Shown here piece by piece: positions 48,296 to 56,601 of a stretch of 64,000 bases of DNA; positions within the stretch are counted from its first letter, which is position 1; the number at the start of each line of letters is the position of its first letter. A model generated the notes under the pieces. That model worked only from the letters and a program-made list of their open reading frames with translations. It was not told the DNA's origin and did not search any database. Position numbers and translations under genes: made by a program. The stretch is from a virus: positions 284,924-348,923 of IMG/VR virus record IMGVR_UViG_3300014494_000005. One strand, written 5' to 3'.

Positions 48296-48958
48296 TTACA
48301 TTCCACAACCATGTTCATAAAAAATTATATCATTTTCATTAACACGTTCAAACATTACAAAATTAAATGGAAGTTCAGGAAATTCTTCTAAATATATGTC
48401 AGTATTCCAATTATATACTTTAATTTCTTTTATGTGATAAATTGTTTCAGGTATAAGATATTTTAATGCTCTTTCTCCCTGACAATCATATCCAGCACCA
48501 ACTTTTCCATCTTTCATATAAAGTTTTACTTTAGTGCCTTTTTTGGCATGAATATCCACTTCTTTTTCCATATGGTCAATTACGTCTTGATTAAATGTAA
48601 TTTTTGTATTACCATCAGTAGATTTTAATTCAGGATTTTCTTTTAAAACCTTTGTTAATTTTTTATGAAAATCATTAGTATCTATTGATTCACTTACTAT
48701 AGTTTCAATATTATCTAAATTTTCAATAATGATTTCTGGTTCAGGATAAATCCATTTATCTTGGTCAGGTATTTTAGATTGATTAATAACTTCTGGCTGT
48801 GAATAAGCTAAATCAATAAATTCTCTGACATTACCATTTTCATCAAAGACAAGTTCTTTAGGTATTCTACATATTCTTAATATACAACCTTTGTAATTAT
48901 TAATTCTAATAACAGCACCGTTTGGTTTTAAATCATATTGAATTTCGAGTTTTCTCAT
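48296..48958 (-). CDS. Unknown protein
   Basis: 220 residues, acidic. Contains KGTKVKLYMKDGKVGAGYDCQGERALKYL (about 138-166), probably a small beta barrel, and strand-rich ends. GTKVK recurs in the 47690 protein. Within the long minus-strand operon; a TATCTTTA sequence upstream is one base off the host -7 consensus, so an internal promoter is possible. Confidence 0.68.
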   Translation of the reverse strand: MRKLEIQYDLKPNGAVIRINNYKGCILRICRIPKELVFDENGNVREFIDLAYSQPEVINQSKIPDQDKWIYPEPEIIIENLDNIETIVSESIDTNDFHKKLTKVLKENPELKSTDGNTKITFNQDVIDHMEKEVDIHAKKGTKVKLYMKDGKVGAGYDCQGERALKYLIPETIYHIKEIKVYNWNTDIYLEEFPELPFNFVMFERVNENDIIFYEHGCGM

Positions 48959-49035
48959 AAGTAATATGTTATATTGAAAATTTTTGTAAAGATATGTTTT
49001 TATTTTAAATAAAAAAATTAATTATTAATTAATTT

Positions 49036-49326
49036 TTATTTATATTCAACTTTAATTTTTATTACTGGATTTCCTTGACATTTTGTATGAACAAGTCCAC
49101 TTCCAGAACAAAATGAACAACCTTTTATGATAAATTGTCGTCTTTCATAACGTTGCCATTCCCATACAGTTTTATTACAGATTCTGCATTGTGTAACAGC
49201 AGGAAAACCATAATAGTTTTTATCAGTACAAAGCCAATAAACTCGTCCTATTGGAGCAGATAATATAATTGAAATTACGATACTTCGAAATATTATTTTT
49301 AGTGTTTTTTGTTTAATTTTTTTCAT
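49036..49326 (-). CDS. Membrane-anchored zinc-finger protein
   Basis: 96 residues. One transmembrane helix (about 9-28) with a basic N terminus, then CRICNKTVW and GCSFCSGSGLVHTKC. The CxxCxGxG half-motif is like one zinc half-site of DnaJ. The finger would lie outside the cytoplasm if the N terminus is inside. Role unknown. Confidence 0.7.
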   Translation of the reverse strand: MKKIKQKTLKIIFRSIVISIILSAPIGRVYWLCTDKNYYGFPAVTQCRICNKTVWEWQRYERRQFIIKGCSFCSGSGLVHTKCQGNPVIKIKVEYK

Positions 49327-49579
49327 CTGATTTAAAATTTTTTTGATAATCTTTACAATTCTTTAACCAATTCAATAAGTCTTGATTTCTCTGCCAGTCT
49401 TTATTACCTTCACTGTCTCTGGTAACAAACATGTGTTGATATACTTTACCTTTTTTTGTAAATTTAGCATAATGAAAAAGAAGTTCAATATTAAATTCTT
49501 TTGCTAAATCTACAGTACGTTTAAGTACTGGATAATTTTGAACAGCTTCTTTAATTGATATTGAATATTTACCGTCCAT
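49313..49579 (-). CDS. Unknown small protein
   Basis: 88 residues, basic, with ELLFHYAKFTKKGKVYQHMFVTRDSEG strands and a helical end. Overlaps both neighbours by 11-14 bases. Not recognised. Confidence 0.65.
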   Translation of the reverse strand: MDGKYSISIKEAVQNYPVLKRTVDLAKEFNIELLFHYAKFTKKGKVYQHMFVTRDSEGNKDWQRNQDLLNWLKNCKDYQKNFKSDEKN

Positions 49580-49964
49580 TTAATTTTAGTTTTTTCTGTA
49601 TTAAAATAATTGCTCTTTCCATTCCTCTTATAAGTGCATCATCATAACAATGAAAGTTTGAATGTGTTTCAACGTCTACTGTATTACGAACCAAATAATT
49701 TTTTTCTTGATATTCCGAATTCCAATAAGGTTCAATAATAATATCCAAATCATGAACTTTGGCAATCCATTCACGAGCTTGTTGCCAAAGTGGAGCAGAA
49801 ACATATCCGCCACCACTTGGTGAATTATAGTTTAATAATTTAAATGGACTTCCAGTCATAGTACATGCCATAGTCACTTCATCATAAGCAACAATACTGG
49901 GTTCATCAAAACCCAATTTTTTTAGTTGTTTAGCTATTTCATAACTTACGTATTCAGTTTTCAT
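49569..49964 (-). CDS. Distant fifth member of the tandem paralog family
   Basis: 131 residues. EYVSYEIAKQLKKLGF, LWQQAREWIAKVHDLDIIIEPYW and YDDALIRGMERAIILIQKK match the three conserved blocks of the proteins at 35589-37229, but it is single, on the other strand, and in a different operon. Supports an ancestral gene that was amplified near rII. Confidence 0.76.
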   Translation of the reverse strand: MKTEYVSYEIAKQLKKLGFDEPSIVAYDEVTMACTMTGSPFKLLNYNSPSGGGYVSAPLWQQAREWIAKVHDLDIIIEPYWNSEYQEKNYLVRNTVDVETHSNFHCYDDALIRGMERAIILIQKKLKLNGR

Positions 49965-50251
49965 TATTTTATTTCACTAATTAACAATGAATATACTTTA
50001 TTTGGTGTAAGACCTTTAAATGCAAAAGATTTACATTTACCATTTTTTGCACCAACAGCTTCTCTTACTTGAACAGTGGTTTTTTTACCTTCTGCAAATA
50101 TTGATAGATTTTGGCTATCAATAATTTTTTTCAATTCTTCGATACATTCATCTTGGAAGGTATCACAAACTGTCAAATATTCAGATTTATGACCTTGTTG
50201 TGTAATCATTATTCTCAAAACAGCATCAGGCAATTGTTTATAGAGTCTCAT
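49964..50251 (-). CDS. Unknown small protein
   Basis: 95 residues, mixed, with AVGAKNGKCKSFAFKGLTPNKVYSLL at the C terminus, possibly a beta hairpin. One-base overlap with the next gene. Confidence 0.66.
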   Translation of the reverse strand: MRLYKQLPDAVLRIMITQQGHKSEYLTVCDTFQDECIEELKKIIDSQNLSIFAEGKKTTVQVREAVGAKNGKCKSFAFKGLTPNKVYSLLISEIK

Positions 50252-50325
50252 GATTTAATAATTTGTAGGTTCGTTAATTTCAATCCAATGATTTATTTTT
50301 GGAGTTTTATTTGCAATAACCTAAT

Positions 50326-50457
50326 TCATTTTGTTTTTAATTTAACGTTATTATTATTTTCTTTATTTAAGATTTTCAATAAATCTTCTGTTGAAAATAT
50401 ACCTTTATTTGTTATATGCAAACCCTTTCCTTTTTTAAAAATAACAATTTTTTTCAT
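50326..50457 (-). CDS. 43-residue unknown protein
   Basis: Small frame KIVIFKKGKGLHITNKGIF then a helix; its start overlaps the stop of the upstream gene (ATG at 50457, gene end 50454). About 70 bases after it hold no gene. Basic. Confidence 0.52.
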   Translation of the reverse strand: MKKIVIFKKGKGLHITNKGIFSTEDLLKILNKENNNNVKLKTK

Positions 50458-50753
50458 TTTATATTATTTTTATGTTTATTTGCAATATCTTCATAAGATG
50501 TATTAAGTTCTTCGCAAGTACGATATGCCCAATCTTTAAGTATTGTAGCATCACTATAATCTAACCAGAATAAATGTAGAAAACGTATTTGAATTACATA
50601 TTTGGTTATTGGCGAACCTATGATTTGATTTTCTACAACTACTTTAACTCTATATTTTTTAGTTTTGTTTGCCATATTAGTAGGAAATATAACTTTCATT
50701 ATCTTTTTCAAGTTCTTCCCATGTTCCACCCATAATTCAACAGGTATTTTCAT
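50454..50753 (-). CDS. Unknown basic protein
   Basis: 99 residues, basic, strand-rich middle (KYRVKVVVENQIIGSPITKYVIQIRFLH region) and an acidic helical C terminus. Not recognised. Confidence 0.66.
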   Translation of the reverse strand: MKIPVELWVEHGKNLKKIMKVIFPTNMANKTKKYRVKVVVENQIIGSPITKYVIQIRFLHLFWLDYSDATILKDWAYRTCEELNTSYEDIANKHKNNIK

Positions 50754-50767
50754 TACATTAATTTTAT

Positions 50768-51133
50768 TTAAAAACCAACAACTTTAATTTTATTAAATCT
50801 ATTAATTGCATTTTGTATTGTTGCATTTTTCTTTTGGGCTTTTCCAAGTGCAATTATGCTGTCAGCTTCCAACATAGCTAAATATATATCAACATCTCTT
50901 TCAATTGCAATACTTAATACTTCGGATGTCATGTGTGAACATTCACAAATACCATCATATACTTCATTGCTTACTATATCTACAATTGAATATGAAACTT
51001 CATCATCGGGTGTTGAACTTATACCTCTATCGCCCTTTTCTCGTGAATTACCAACATCTTGTATAAATCCATAAGAATTAGTATCGCAATTAAATACTAA
51101 GTTTCCGTTTTTAATTTCTTCTTTTTTTAACAT
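50768..51133 (-). CDS. Unknown protein downstream of ClpP
   Basis: 121 residues; acidic loops with GDRGISSTPDDEVSYSIVDIV and CECSHMTSEVL, then helices. Starts six bases after the ClpP-like gene, so co-expressed with it. No family recognised. Confidence 0.68.
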   Translation of the reverse strand: MLKKEEIKNGNLVFNCDTNSYGFIQDVGNSREKGDRGISSTPDDEVSYSIVDIVSNEVYDGICECSHMTSEVLSIAIERDVDIYLAMLEADSIIALGKAQKKNATIQNAINRFNKIKVVGF

Positions 51134-51138
51134 AATAA

Positions 51139-51747
51139 TTAAATTACTTCATCAACTAATTTATATTTTTCACAAGTTTCTGCATCCCACCATAAATCAT
51201 GGTCTAATATCTTATCAATTTCGGTTTCTGGAACTTCTGTATATTGAGCATAAACTCTTTTAATCATTTTCATTATTTCATCACTATTCTTCATATCATC
51301 TTGAAGGTCTCTGTATTTTCCATAAAGACCAGATGATAATTGATGAATAAGCATATAAGAATTTGGTGTCATTTTTCTCAGAGTACCAACAACAGAAAGA
51401 AATGTTGCTGCACTTGCAACACCACCTTCAACAATGGTAATAATATCTACATATTTTTTTAGTCTTAATATAGTATCCATTGATGAGATACCCGCAAAAA
51501 TATATCCACCATAACTACTTATATGTAAGTAAATTTTTGGTCTTCCAAAATCATTTTTTAATGATATACAGAGTAATTCATCTGCTTTATCTTGTAATGC
51601 TTTGTTTAAATCCAAAGTAGATTTAGCATCAACATCACAATAATAATAAATATGATTTGATTCTAATTTAATAATAACTGGTTTTTCTTCAGCACATTCA
51701 TTTTTTTTAATAGCTAATTCAGCTAATGACCATTTTTTTTCCATCAT
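51139..51747 (-). CDS. ClpP-like serine protease
   Basis: 202 residues, normal ClpP length. IYLHISSYGGYIFAGISSMD (about 72-91) is the substrate-strand region; GGVASAATF holds the nucleophile Ser112; MLIHQLSSG gives His135; DHDLWWDAE near 182-190 is in the position of the catalytic Asp, and YKLVDEVI ends as in ClpP. Acts as a cytoplasmic tetradecameric peptidase in bacteria; phage homologs often serve in head maturation or with host ATPases. No head genes are nearby, so a regulatory role is possible. Confidence 0.9.
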   Translation of the reverse strand: MMEKKWSLAELAIKKNECAEEKPVIIKLESNHIYYYCDVDAKSTLDLNKALQDKADELLCISLKNDFGRPKIYLHISSYGGYIFAGISSMDTILRLKKYVDIITIVEGGVASAATFLSVVGTLRKMTPNSYMLIHQLSSGLYGKYRDLQDDMKNSDEIMKMIKRVYAQYTEVPETEIDKILDHDLWWDAETCEKYKLVDEVI

Positions 51748-51794
51748 AATGTTTTTAAATTTATAATTTATATAATTCTTATTATATATTATTT

Positions 51795-51968
51795 TTATAT
51801 TTCATGAAATAAATCAATAAGAAAAATAATACCTTCTGCTCCAAGAATAAATCTCGAAAAACCATTCCAATTCGCTGGATGATATGACCAATTACATAAA
51901 ACTAAAAATCCAAATGTCATTATAAGAATTATTAGCCATTTAATTGAAAACTTAAACATTCTTTTCAT
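51795..51968 (-). CDS. 57-residue membrane protein, first gene of operon
   Basis: Two hydrophobic segments (about 9-26 and 39-54) and a basic N terminus (KRMFKFSIK). It is the first gene after the host-type promoter at 52000. Confidence 0.55.
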   Translation of the reverse strand: MKRMFKFSIKWLIILIMTFGFLVLCNWSYHPANWNGFSRFILGAEGIIFLIDLFHEI

Positions 51969-51999
51969 ATTATTTTAATTTTTATATAAAAATGTTTTA

Positions 52000-52029
52000 C
52001 AAATATAATAACTTTTTAATAATTTTCAG
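52000..52029 (-). promoter_or_regulatory. Host-type promoter for the 51968-43013 operon
   Basis: Minus strand CTG (52027-52029; consensus TTG), exactly 19 bases, TATATTTG (52000-52007). Confidence 0.6.
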
Positions 52030-52030
52030 T

Positions 52031-52060
52031 ATTTATAGATAAATTAAATTATCTATAAAT
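52031..52060. repeat. Perfect 12-bp inverted repeat before tnpB 1
   Basis: ATTTATAGATAA (52031-52042), loop ATTAAA, TTATCTATAAAT (52049-52060). Position 7 bases before the tnpB ATG suggests the left-end hairpin of an IS200/IS605-type element, or an operator. Confidence 0.75.
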
Positions 52061-52067
52061 TGTTAAA

Positions 52068-53216
52068 ATGTTAAAAGCATACAAATATAGAATATTTCCA
52101 AATCAAATCCAAATAAATCTTCTTGCTAATATATTTGGTCAAGTTAGATTTGTTTATAATCTTGGATTAGAAACTAAAATCTGTGCTTATGCAGGAAATA
52201 AAAAGAATATTGATTGTTTTGACCTTATTAAACAAATAAAAGAATTAAAAGATAACGAATGTTATTGGTTAAAGGAAGCACCTTCACAGGCATTACAAAT
52301 GTCTTTAAGAAATTTGGATAATTCATATACTAACTTCTTTAAAGGTAAAGGATTTCCTAAATTTAAGGGTAAGTATGCAAGACAAAGTTTTCAATTACCT
52401 CAAGGTATACATATTACTAAAGATAATAAACAAATTTTCATTCCTAAATTAAAATATGTTGGAATTGATTTAGATAGAGAATTTAAAGGAATTATAAAAA
52501 CCGTAACAATAAGTAAAACCGTAACTAATAAATATTTTGTATCAATATTAGTTGAAAATGATATTAAAATTCCCAATAAAAAACCAATTATTGATTCAAC
52601 AACTATTGGTATAGATTTGGGAATTAAAGATTTTGCAATAACATCTGATGGAAAGAAATTCGAGAACAAAGATTTCTTTAAATCAAAACAACATCAACTT
52701 AGAATTGAACAACGTTCACTTTCAAGAAAAGTTAAAGGAAGTAACCATTACTATAGGCAAAAAATGGTAGTTGCTTTACTTCATGAAAAGATAAAGAATC
52801 AAAGACAGGATTATCTACATAAAATCAGTAAATCTCTTATTGATAATTATGATACAATATGTCTTGAAGACTTAACTGTTAAAAATATGGTTAAGAATCA
52901 TTGTTTGGCAAGAGCTATATCTGATATGGGTTGGAGTGAGTTTAAAACAATGCTTGAATATAAAGCTAATTGGTACGGAAAGAATGTTATAACTATTGGC
53001 AGATTTGAGCCAAGTAGTAAGATTTGCAGTTGTTGTGGTAATATCAACAAGAATTTAACTCTTAATGATAGAGAATGGACATGTTCAAATTGTAAGACTA
53101 TACATGATAGAGATGTTAATGCTGCGATTAATATAAAGAATTTCGGACTTAGGAACAAGTCTGGCGTTGCGCAAAGTGATGGGATACCATGTGCTTGCAG
53201 CGTAGAAGTTAATTAA
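52068..53216 (+). CDS. tnpB: TnpB RNA-guided nuclease (IS200/IS605 type), classical
   Basis: 382 residues, full length. Basic wedge and recognition regions fill the first 175 residues. Ruv[14 protein letters not shown] with Asp183, Ruv[10 protein letters not shown] with Glu267, zinc finger CSCC (about 319) and CSNC (about 342), Ruv[14 protein letters not shown] with Asp349 are all present, so it should be catalytically active. TnpB cuts DNA using a guide RNA made from the element's right end. No tnpA transposase gene is present. The C-terminal coding end is GC-rich, fitting guide RNA overlap. Preceded by the 52031 hairpin. Confidence 0.93.
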   Translation: MLKAYKYRIFPNQIQINLLANIFGQVRFVYNLGLETKICAYAGNKKNIDCFDLIKQIKELKDNECYWLKEAPSQALQMSLRNLDNSYTNFFKGKGFPKFKGKYARQSFQLPQGIHITKDNKQIFIPKLKYVGIDLDREFKGIIKTVTISKTVTNKYFVSILVENDIKIPNKKPIIDSTTIGIDLGIKDFAITSDGKKFENKDFFKSKQHQLRIEQRSLSRKVKGSNHYYRQKMVVALLHEKIKNQRQDYLHKISKSLIDNYDTICLEDLTVKNMVKNHCLARAISDMGWSEFKTMLEYKANWYGKNVITIGRFEPSSKICSCCGNINKNLTLNDREWTCSNCKTIHDRDVNAAINIKNFGLRNKSGVAQSDGIPCACSVEVN

Positions 53217-53230
53217 TTTTTAATTAATGG
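53090..53230 (+). ncRNA. Candidate guide-RNA (omega RNA) region at the tnpB 1 right end
   Basis: By family knowledge the guide RNA overlaps the tnpB 3' end and runs past the right end. Here a GC-richer stretch (about 53164-53205) is followed by TTAATTAA-TTT-TTAATTAA (53210-53228), a perfect hairpin-forming sequence around the stop. Exact ends cannot be set from sequence alone. Confidence 0.35.
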
Positions 53231-53251
53231 TTCACAATCATAACTTTCATA

Positions 53252-53482
53252 TTATTTTTCTTTAAATGTTTGACAACCTCTGGTATAACAACCAACAAAT
53301 GATATGAACATATTCATTTTGCAATTAATATTACCATCATGATGAACGCAATTAGGACAAATCCAACCATTGGGTTTGGATTGAAGTTGTAATATTTCTT
53401 CAATGGTTATTATTGGTGTATTAATTGCGGTACTTGAATTATTATAATTCACTACTCTATCTGAATTAGTATAATTAATCAT
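53252..53482 (-). CDS. Zinc-binding small protein
   Basis: 76 residues. WICPNCVHHDGNINCK (about 36-51) and GCYTRGC near the C terminus supply Cys/His ligands for a zinc site. TAA/ATG overlap with the upstream gene. The 5' half is Asn/Ser-rich and probably disordered. Confidence 0.68.
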   Translation of the reverse strand: MINYTNSDRVVNYNNSSTAINTPIITIEEILQLQSKPNGWICPNCVHHDGNINCKMNMFISFVGCYTRGCQTFKEK

Positions 53483-54228
53483 TTAATTTTTGATTTAAAA
53501 ATAATTTCAGCATCTTCATATTCTTTACAAACTGCAATAGTTTGTTTACCTTCAATATTACTTTTTACACCATCATGATAATCATGCCATTTACATACCA
53601 CAAAATCATTAGGACTTGTAGTAAAAGTAAAAAAATTTGGAAACCAATTTTTTGCTAAAACAATGGCAATTGTAGTTATATTATCTTGCCACGCTAAGAC
53701 TGTTTTCATGTCTTCAATAATTTTGAAGTTTTCTATATTACCACCATTTCTTTCATGCATACTAATTTTAGTATTACTTTCAATTGGTTTTAATTTTTCT
53801 AATCCTTCTTGTAATTCTTCAAAAGAATAACAAATGTCACCACCATTTTCCTTAGTGAAAGCATGCATTATGTCCCATTTTTCAGGCTCTTCATCAAATA
53901 AAATAAAACAAGGTTTACCTTGCCCTATCATATAACCCAATTCCAAATGACCAGATTTTCCTGCTGGCATAACTAAAACACCCATATTACTTCTGTCTAT
54001 ATGAAACTTATCAAATTCATAAATATGTTTCGCAGCATAATTGCTAAGTGCTTGTTTATGTGTAGTGCCTCTAACTTTTTCAAAATTACGCCAAAAATCA
54101 TCTGCTTCAGGACCGGGCGAGAACCAGTCATCAAAAACTTCAAATCCTAATTCTCTGATTTTATTGGCAATGTGAGGAATTTGGTCATTTTTTAAACTAC
54201 CAATTAAATAAATTATTTTTTTAGACAT
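53479..54228 (-). CDS. Nucleoside 2-deoxyribosyltransferase-like protein
   Basis: 249 residues. KIIYLIGSLKND at the start, VFDDWFSPGPEADDFWR (31-47), then VMPAGKSGHLELGYMIGQGKP with Glu96 match the nucleoside 2-deoxyribosyltransferase fold, where the Glu attacks the N-glycosidic bond. The C-terminal 100 residues are an extra, unrecognised domain (WQDNITTIAIVLAKNW). Possible roles are base exchange in nucleotide metabolism or cleavage of a nucleotide signal; the choice cannot be made here. Confidence 0.8.
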   Translation of the reverse strand: MSKKIIYLIGSLKNDQIPHIANKIRELGFEVFDDWFSPGPEADDFWRNFEKVRGTTHKQALSNYAAKHIYEFDKFHIDRSNMGVLVMPAGKSGHLELGYMIGQGKPCFILFDEEPEKWDIMHAFTKENGGDICYSFEELQEGLEKLKPIESNTKISMHERNGGNIENFKIIEDMKTVLAWQDNITTIAIVLAKNWFPNFFTFTTSPNDFVVCKWHDYHDGVKSNIEGKQTIAVCKEYEDAEIIFKSKIK

Positions 54229-54262
54229 GCTTTTTATTGGTTTATATAAAGTTATTTTAATT

Positions 54263-54289
54263 AAAAAACCCCTGTAATAATTACAAGGG
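54263..54289 (-). terminator. Intrinsic terminator of the 54320-54508 gene
   Basis: Minus strand CCCTTGTAAT pairs with ATTACAGGGG (one mismatch), then T6. The leader TATATAAACCAATAAAAAGC of the next gene begins soon after. Confidence 0.78.
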
Positions 54290-54319
54290 TCAAATATAAT
54301 AAATATTTTTTAATTACAA

Positions 54320-54508
54320 TTATTTTTTCTTATATTTTTTAATAAAATCTTTTATTTCTTTTAATACGGTTGTCATTAATTCTTGATTTGCTTCACCAAC
54401 TTCACTTATGCTACGTAAATGGTCGCCAAATGATGGAAAATTGGCATTATCAACCTCATTTAAGAATACTTGTAGTTCTTCATTGATGATTTGTTTTACA
54501 CTTGACAT
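54320..54508 (-). CDS. Unknown small acidic protein
   Basis: 62 residues, helical, acidic, with a basic tail (KKYKKK). GTATTTATA sits 11 bases before the ATG on the minus strand (54520-54528). No motif recognised. Confidence 0.66.
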   Translation of the reverse strand: MSSVKQIINEELQVFLNEVDNANFPSFGDHLRSISEVGEANQELMTTVLKEIKDFIKKYKKK

Positions 54509-54577
54509 GATAGTTTTTATATAAATACTAATATAAAATATGTTTATTAAAATGTAAATTTTCTGAACTATTATAGT

Positions 54578-54601
54578 ATTTATGTCTATATAGACGTAAA
54601 T
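54578..54601. repeat. 24-bp near-palindrome before tnpB 2
   Basis: ATTTATGTCTAT-ATAGACGTAAAT with one mismatched pair, ending two bases before the ATG. Same placement as the hairpin before tnpB 1 and a similar ATTTAT start, but different centre. Confidence 0.75.
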
Positions 54602-54603
54602 TT

Positions 54604-55845
54604 ATGCAATTAGTAGAACAACATATTATTAAACAAGATAATCAATATTTTAAAGAAATTGATAATCTTTGCTTTCTTTCTAAAAATTTATATAATAGTT
54701 GTTTATATCTTATTCGACAAGAATTTATTCATAATAAAAATAATGTTTTATATGAATTGCATCATCGAATGAAAAATACTGAACAATATTGGGCATTACC
54801 TGCTAAAGTATCATCAAACGTTATTATTGCCGTACAACATAATTTTAAATCGTTTTTTGCTGCGCTAAAAGTATATAATATAAATCCATCTAAATTTACA
54901 TCAAAGCCAAAATTACCTTATTATTTAGATAAAGAAAATGGAAGATTTTTTGTATCATATACTAACCAAGCTATTTCTAAGAAAGTGTTTAAAAAAACAA
55001 ATAAAATTAAATTAAGTAAATCAAACATTGAATTTAAAACCAAAATAAATGATTTTAATGTTATTGATTGTATAAGAATAATACCTAAAATTGGATATTA
55101 TGTTATTGAAGTGGTCTCAACTATAGAGGATATACCAATATTATTGAATAATGATAAATATTCAAGTATTGATTTGGGGGTAAATAATTTAGCCACTGTT
55201 GTTAGTAATATTAAAGAAATTAAACCATATATAATTAATGGAAAACCGTTAAAATCAATAAATCAATATTATAATAAGAAAAAAGCATGTTTACAATCAA
55301 TATTAAGAATTAGAAATAAAAAATATGGTTCAAAGCAATTAAACAAATTAAATTTAAAAAGAAAATGTAAGGTTGATAATTATTTACATAAAGCAAGTAA
55401 AATAATTATTAATGAATTAATTAATAATAACATTAACACATTAATTATTGGTAAAAATAATTATTGGAAAAATGAAAGTAGATTAAATAAAACAAATAAT
55501 CAAAATTTTGTACAAATACCACATAGTAGATTTATAGATATGCTAAAATATAAATGCGAAAGACGGGGTATTAATGTTATGTGTAGAGAAGAAAGTTATA
55601 CAAGTAAAGCAAGTTTTCTGAATTTAGATTATATACCTTCTTATAAAAAGAATGATAAAACAGTGTATGTTTTTAGTGGTTATCGTGAACATAGAGGGAT
55701 ATATAAAATTAAAAATAGTAATATTAAAATAAATTCAGATGTAAATGGCGCATATAACATATTAAGAAAAGCAATCCCAAATGCATTTGCAAATGGGATA
55801 GAGGGTATTGGAGTATATCCAGAAATCATAAATATTTTGAAGTAG
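54604..55845 (+). CDS. tnpB: TnpB RNA-guided nuclease, variant with relocated catalytic Glu
   Basis: 413 residues. RuvC-I SIDLGVNNLATVV (Asp190) and RuvC-III INSDVNGAYNILRKA (Asp379) are normal. At RuvC-II the usual Glu is replaced by LIIGKNNYWKNE (Gly/Lys), and the conserved CREESYTSKASFLNLD (Glu329/Glu330) supplies the acid instead, as known for the rearranged-site TnpB subgroup. There are no CxxC zinc-finger pairs. C terminus NAFANGIEGIGVYP is typical. It is unrelated at close range to tnpB 1, so two separate acquisitions. No tnpA. Confidence 0.9.
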   Translation: MQLVEQHIIKQDNQYFKEIDNLCFLSKNLYNSCLYLIRQEFIHNKNNVLYELHHRMKNTEQYWALPAKVSSNVIIAVQHNFKSFFAALKVYNINPSKFTSKPKLPYYLDKENGRFFVSYTNQAISKKVFKKTNKIKLSKSNIEFKTKINDFNVIDCIRIIPKIGYYVIEVVSTIEDIPILLNNDKYSSIDLGVNNLATVVSNIKEIKPYIINGKPLKSINQYYNKKKACLQSILRIRNKKYGSKQLNKLNLKRKCKVDNYLHKASKIIINELINNNINTLIIGKNNYWKNESRLNKTNNQNFVQIPHSRFIDMLKYKCERRGINVMCREESYTSKASFLNLDYIPSYKKNDKTVYVFSGYREHRGIYKIKNSNIKINSDVNGAYNILRKAIPNAFANGIEGIGVYPEIINILK

Positions 55846-55884
55846 ATAAATTTTATTTACATACTCTTCAACGTGATAACATAA

Positions 55885-56058
55885 TTAATTTTCTTTAGGC
55901 ATTGGTTCGGCTTTACTATCACCTAATATTCATTCAAGAGCATATTTCACACCCTCTTCATAGGACATTCCGTGATACTTACCACCGTTTTTTTCGGCTT
56001 CTACAATTCTGTCAAGTTGTTCATAAACTTGTTTTGTGGTTCTTACTCCAATTGTCAT
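55885..56058 (-). pseudogene. Small gene interrupted by an in-frame TGA
   Basis: ATG at 56058; 42 codons (IGVRTTKQVYEQLDRIVEAE and onward to YALE), then TGA at 55930-55932, then ILGDSKAEPMPKEN and TAA at 55885-55887 in the same frame. The TGA lies where a Trp (TGG) would fit, so one G to A change probably ended the gene early. Confidence 0.6.
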
Positions 56059-56068
56059 ATTTTCGAGA

Positions 56069-56260
56069 TTAAAGTATTGTTGAACTGTATTTCTTAACGG
56101 TTTCATTCTTGCTTTCTTTCAGCGAACCAGTGCAATAATTATAGGCTTTCTTACCATTTTCAATAGTAAAGGTTCTAACCTTGGTAATAGTAGGATTTGA
56201 ACTAAATGCAAAAATTCCTAAAACAACCAATAAAATCGTAAATTTAATAAAATTTTTCAT
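56069..56260 (-). CDS. Small secreted protein
   Basis: 63 residues. Signal peptide 1-21 (FIKFTILLVVLGIFAFSS) and a short basic mature part with one Cys, ending in KKYSSTIL. Has the only TGTAAC-type promoter of the right half of the window. Leader AAAAACGAAAAAG before ATG is shared with the lipoprotein at 62438-62614. Confidence 0.7.
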   Translation of the reverse strand: MKNFIKFTILLVVLGIFAFSSNPTITKVRTFTIENGKKAYNYCTGSLKESKNETVKKYSSTIL

Positions 56261-56296
56261 CTTTTTCGTTTTTAGTTAATACTTGTAACAAATGAT

Positions 56297-56324
56297 TATA
56301 CGAATTATTGATGAAAATGTTACA
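56297..56324 (-). promoter_or_regulatory. Phage sigma-type promoter before 56069-56260
   Basis: Minus strand TGTAAC (56319-56324), 16 bases, CGTATA (56297-56302). Confidence 0.8.
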
Positions 56325-56340
56325 AAAATTAATAAAATTA

Positions 56341-56598
56341 TCACATATCCATTCTTGCATCTTCGGCAATAGATTCTTCATTTTTACACCATTCTCGGCA
56401 TGCATTTTCTACCTCGCTATTACTTCCTTTAATCCATGAAAATTTACATTTTTGATGACAATTTTTACCTATTTCACAGAATGGAACTTTATTCAAATAT
56501 AAAATATCAACACATTCATAACCATGTAAAGTTTCTTATGAAAATTCACATTGATGATGCCCGCAATTTCCAGTTTTTTCTTTATTTTGACAAGCCAT
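56341..56598 (-). pseudogene. Cys-rich gene interrupted by an in-frame TAA
   Basis: From ATG 56598: ACQNKEKTGNCGHHQCEFS, then TAA at 56536-56538, then the same frame continues with GYECVDILY, FCEIGKNCHQKCKFSW and ENACREWCKNEE to TGA at 56341-56343. The Cys spacing on both sides suggests one original zinc or disulfide-rich protein of 85 residues. Confidence 0.62.
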
Positions 56599-56601
56599 AT
56601 A

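Noticed and set aside
43802-51747. AAA+ ATPase and ClpP-like protease as one ClpXP-type machine
   Set aside because: They share an operon but are 7 kb apart, and the ATPase looks BCS1-like without a visible ClpP-docking loop; kept as separate calls.
55885-56058. TGA read as tryptophan (alternative genetic code)
   Set aside because: TGA closes several other genes (e.g. 1462, 2265, 36436, 41127, 62438), often as ATGA overlaps with the next start, so it acts as stop; the neighbours are also broken by TAA and a frameshift.
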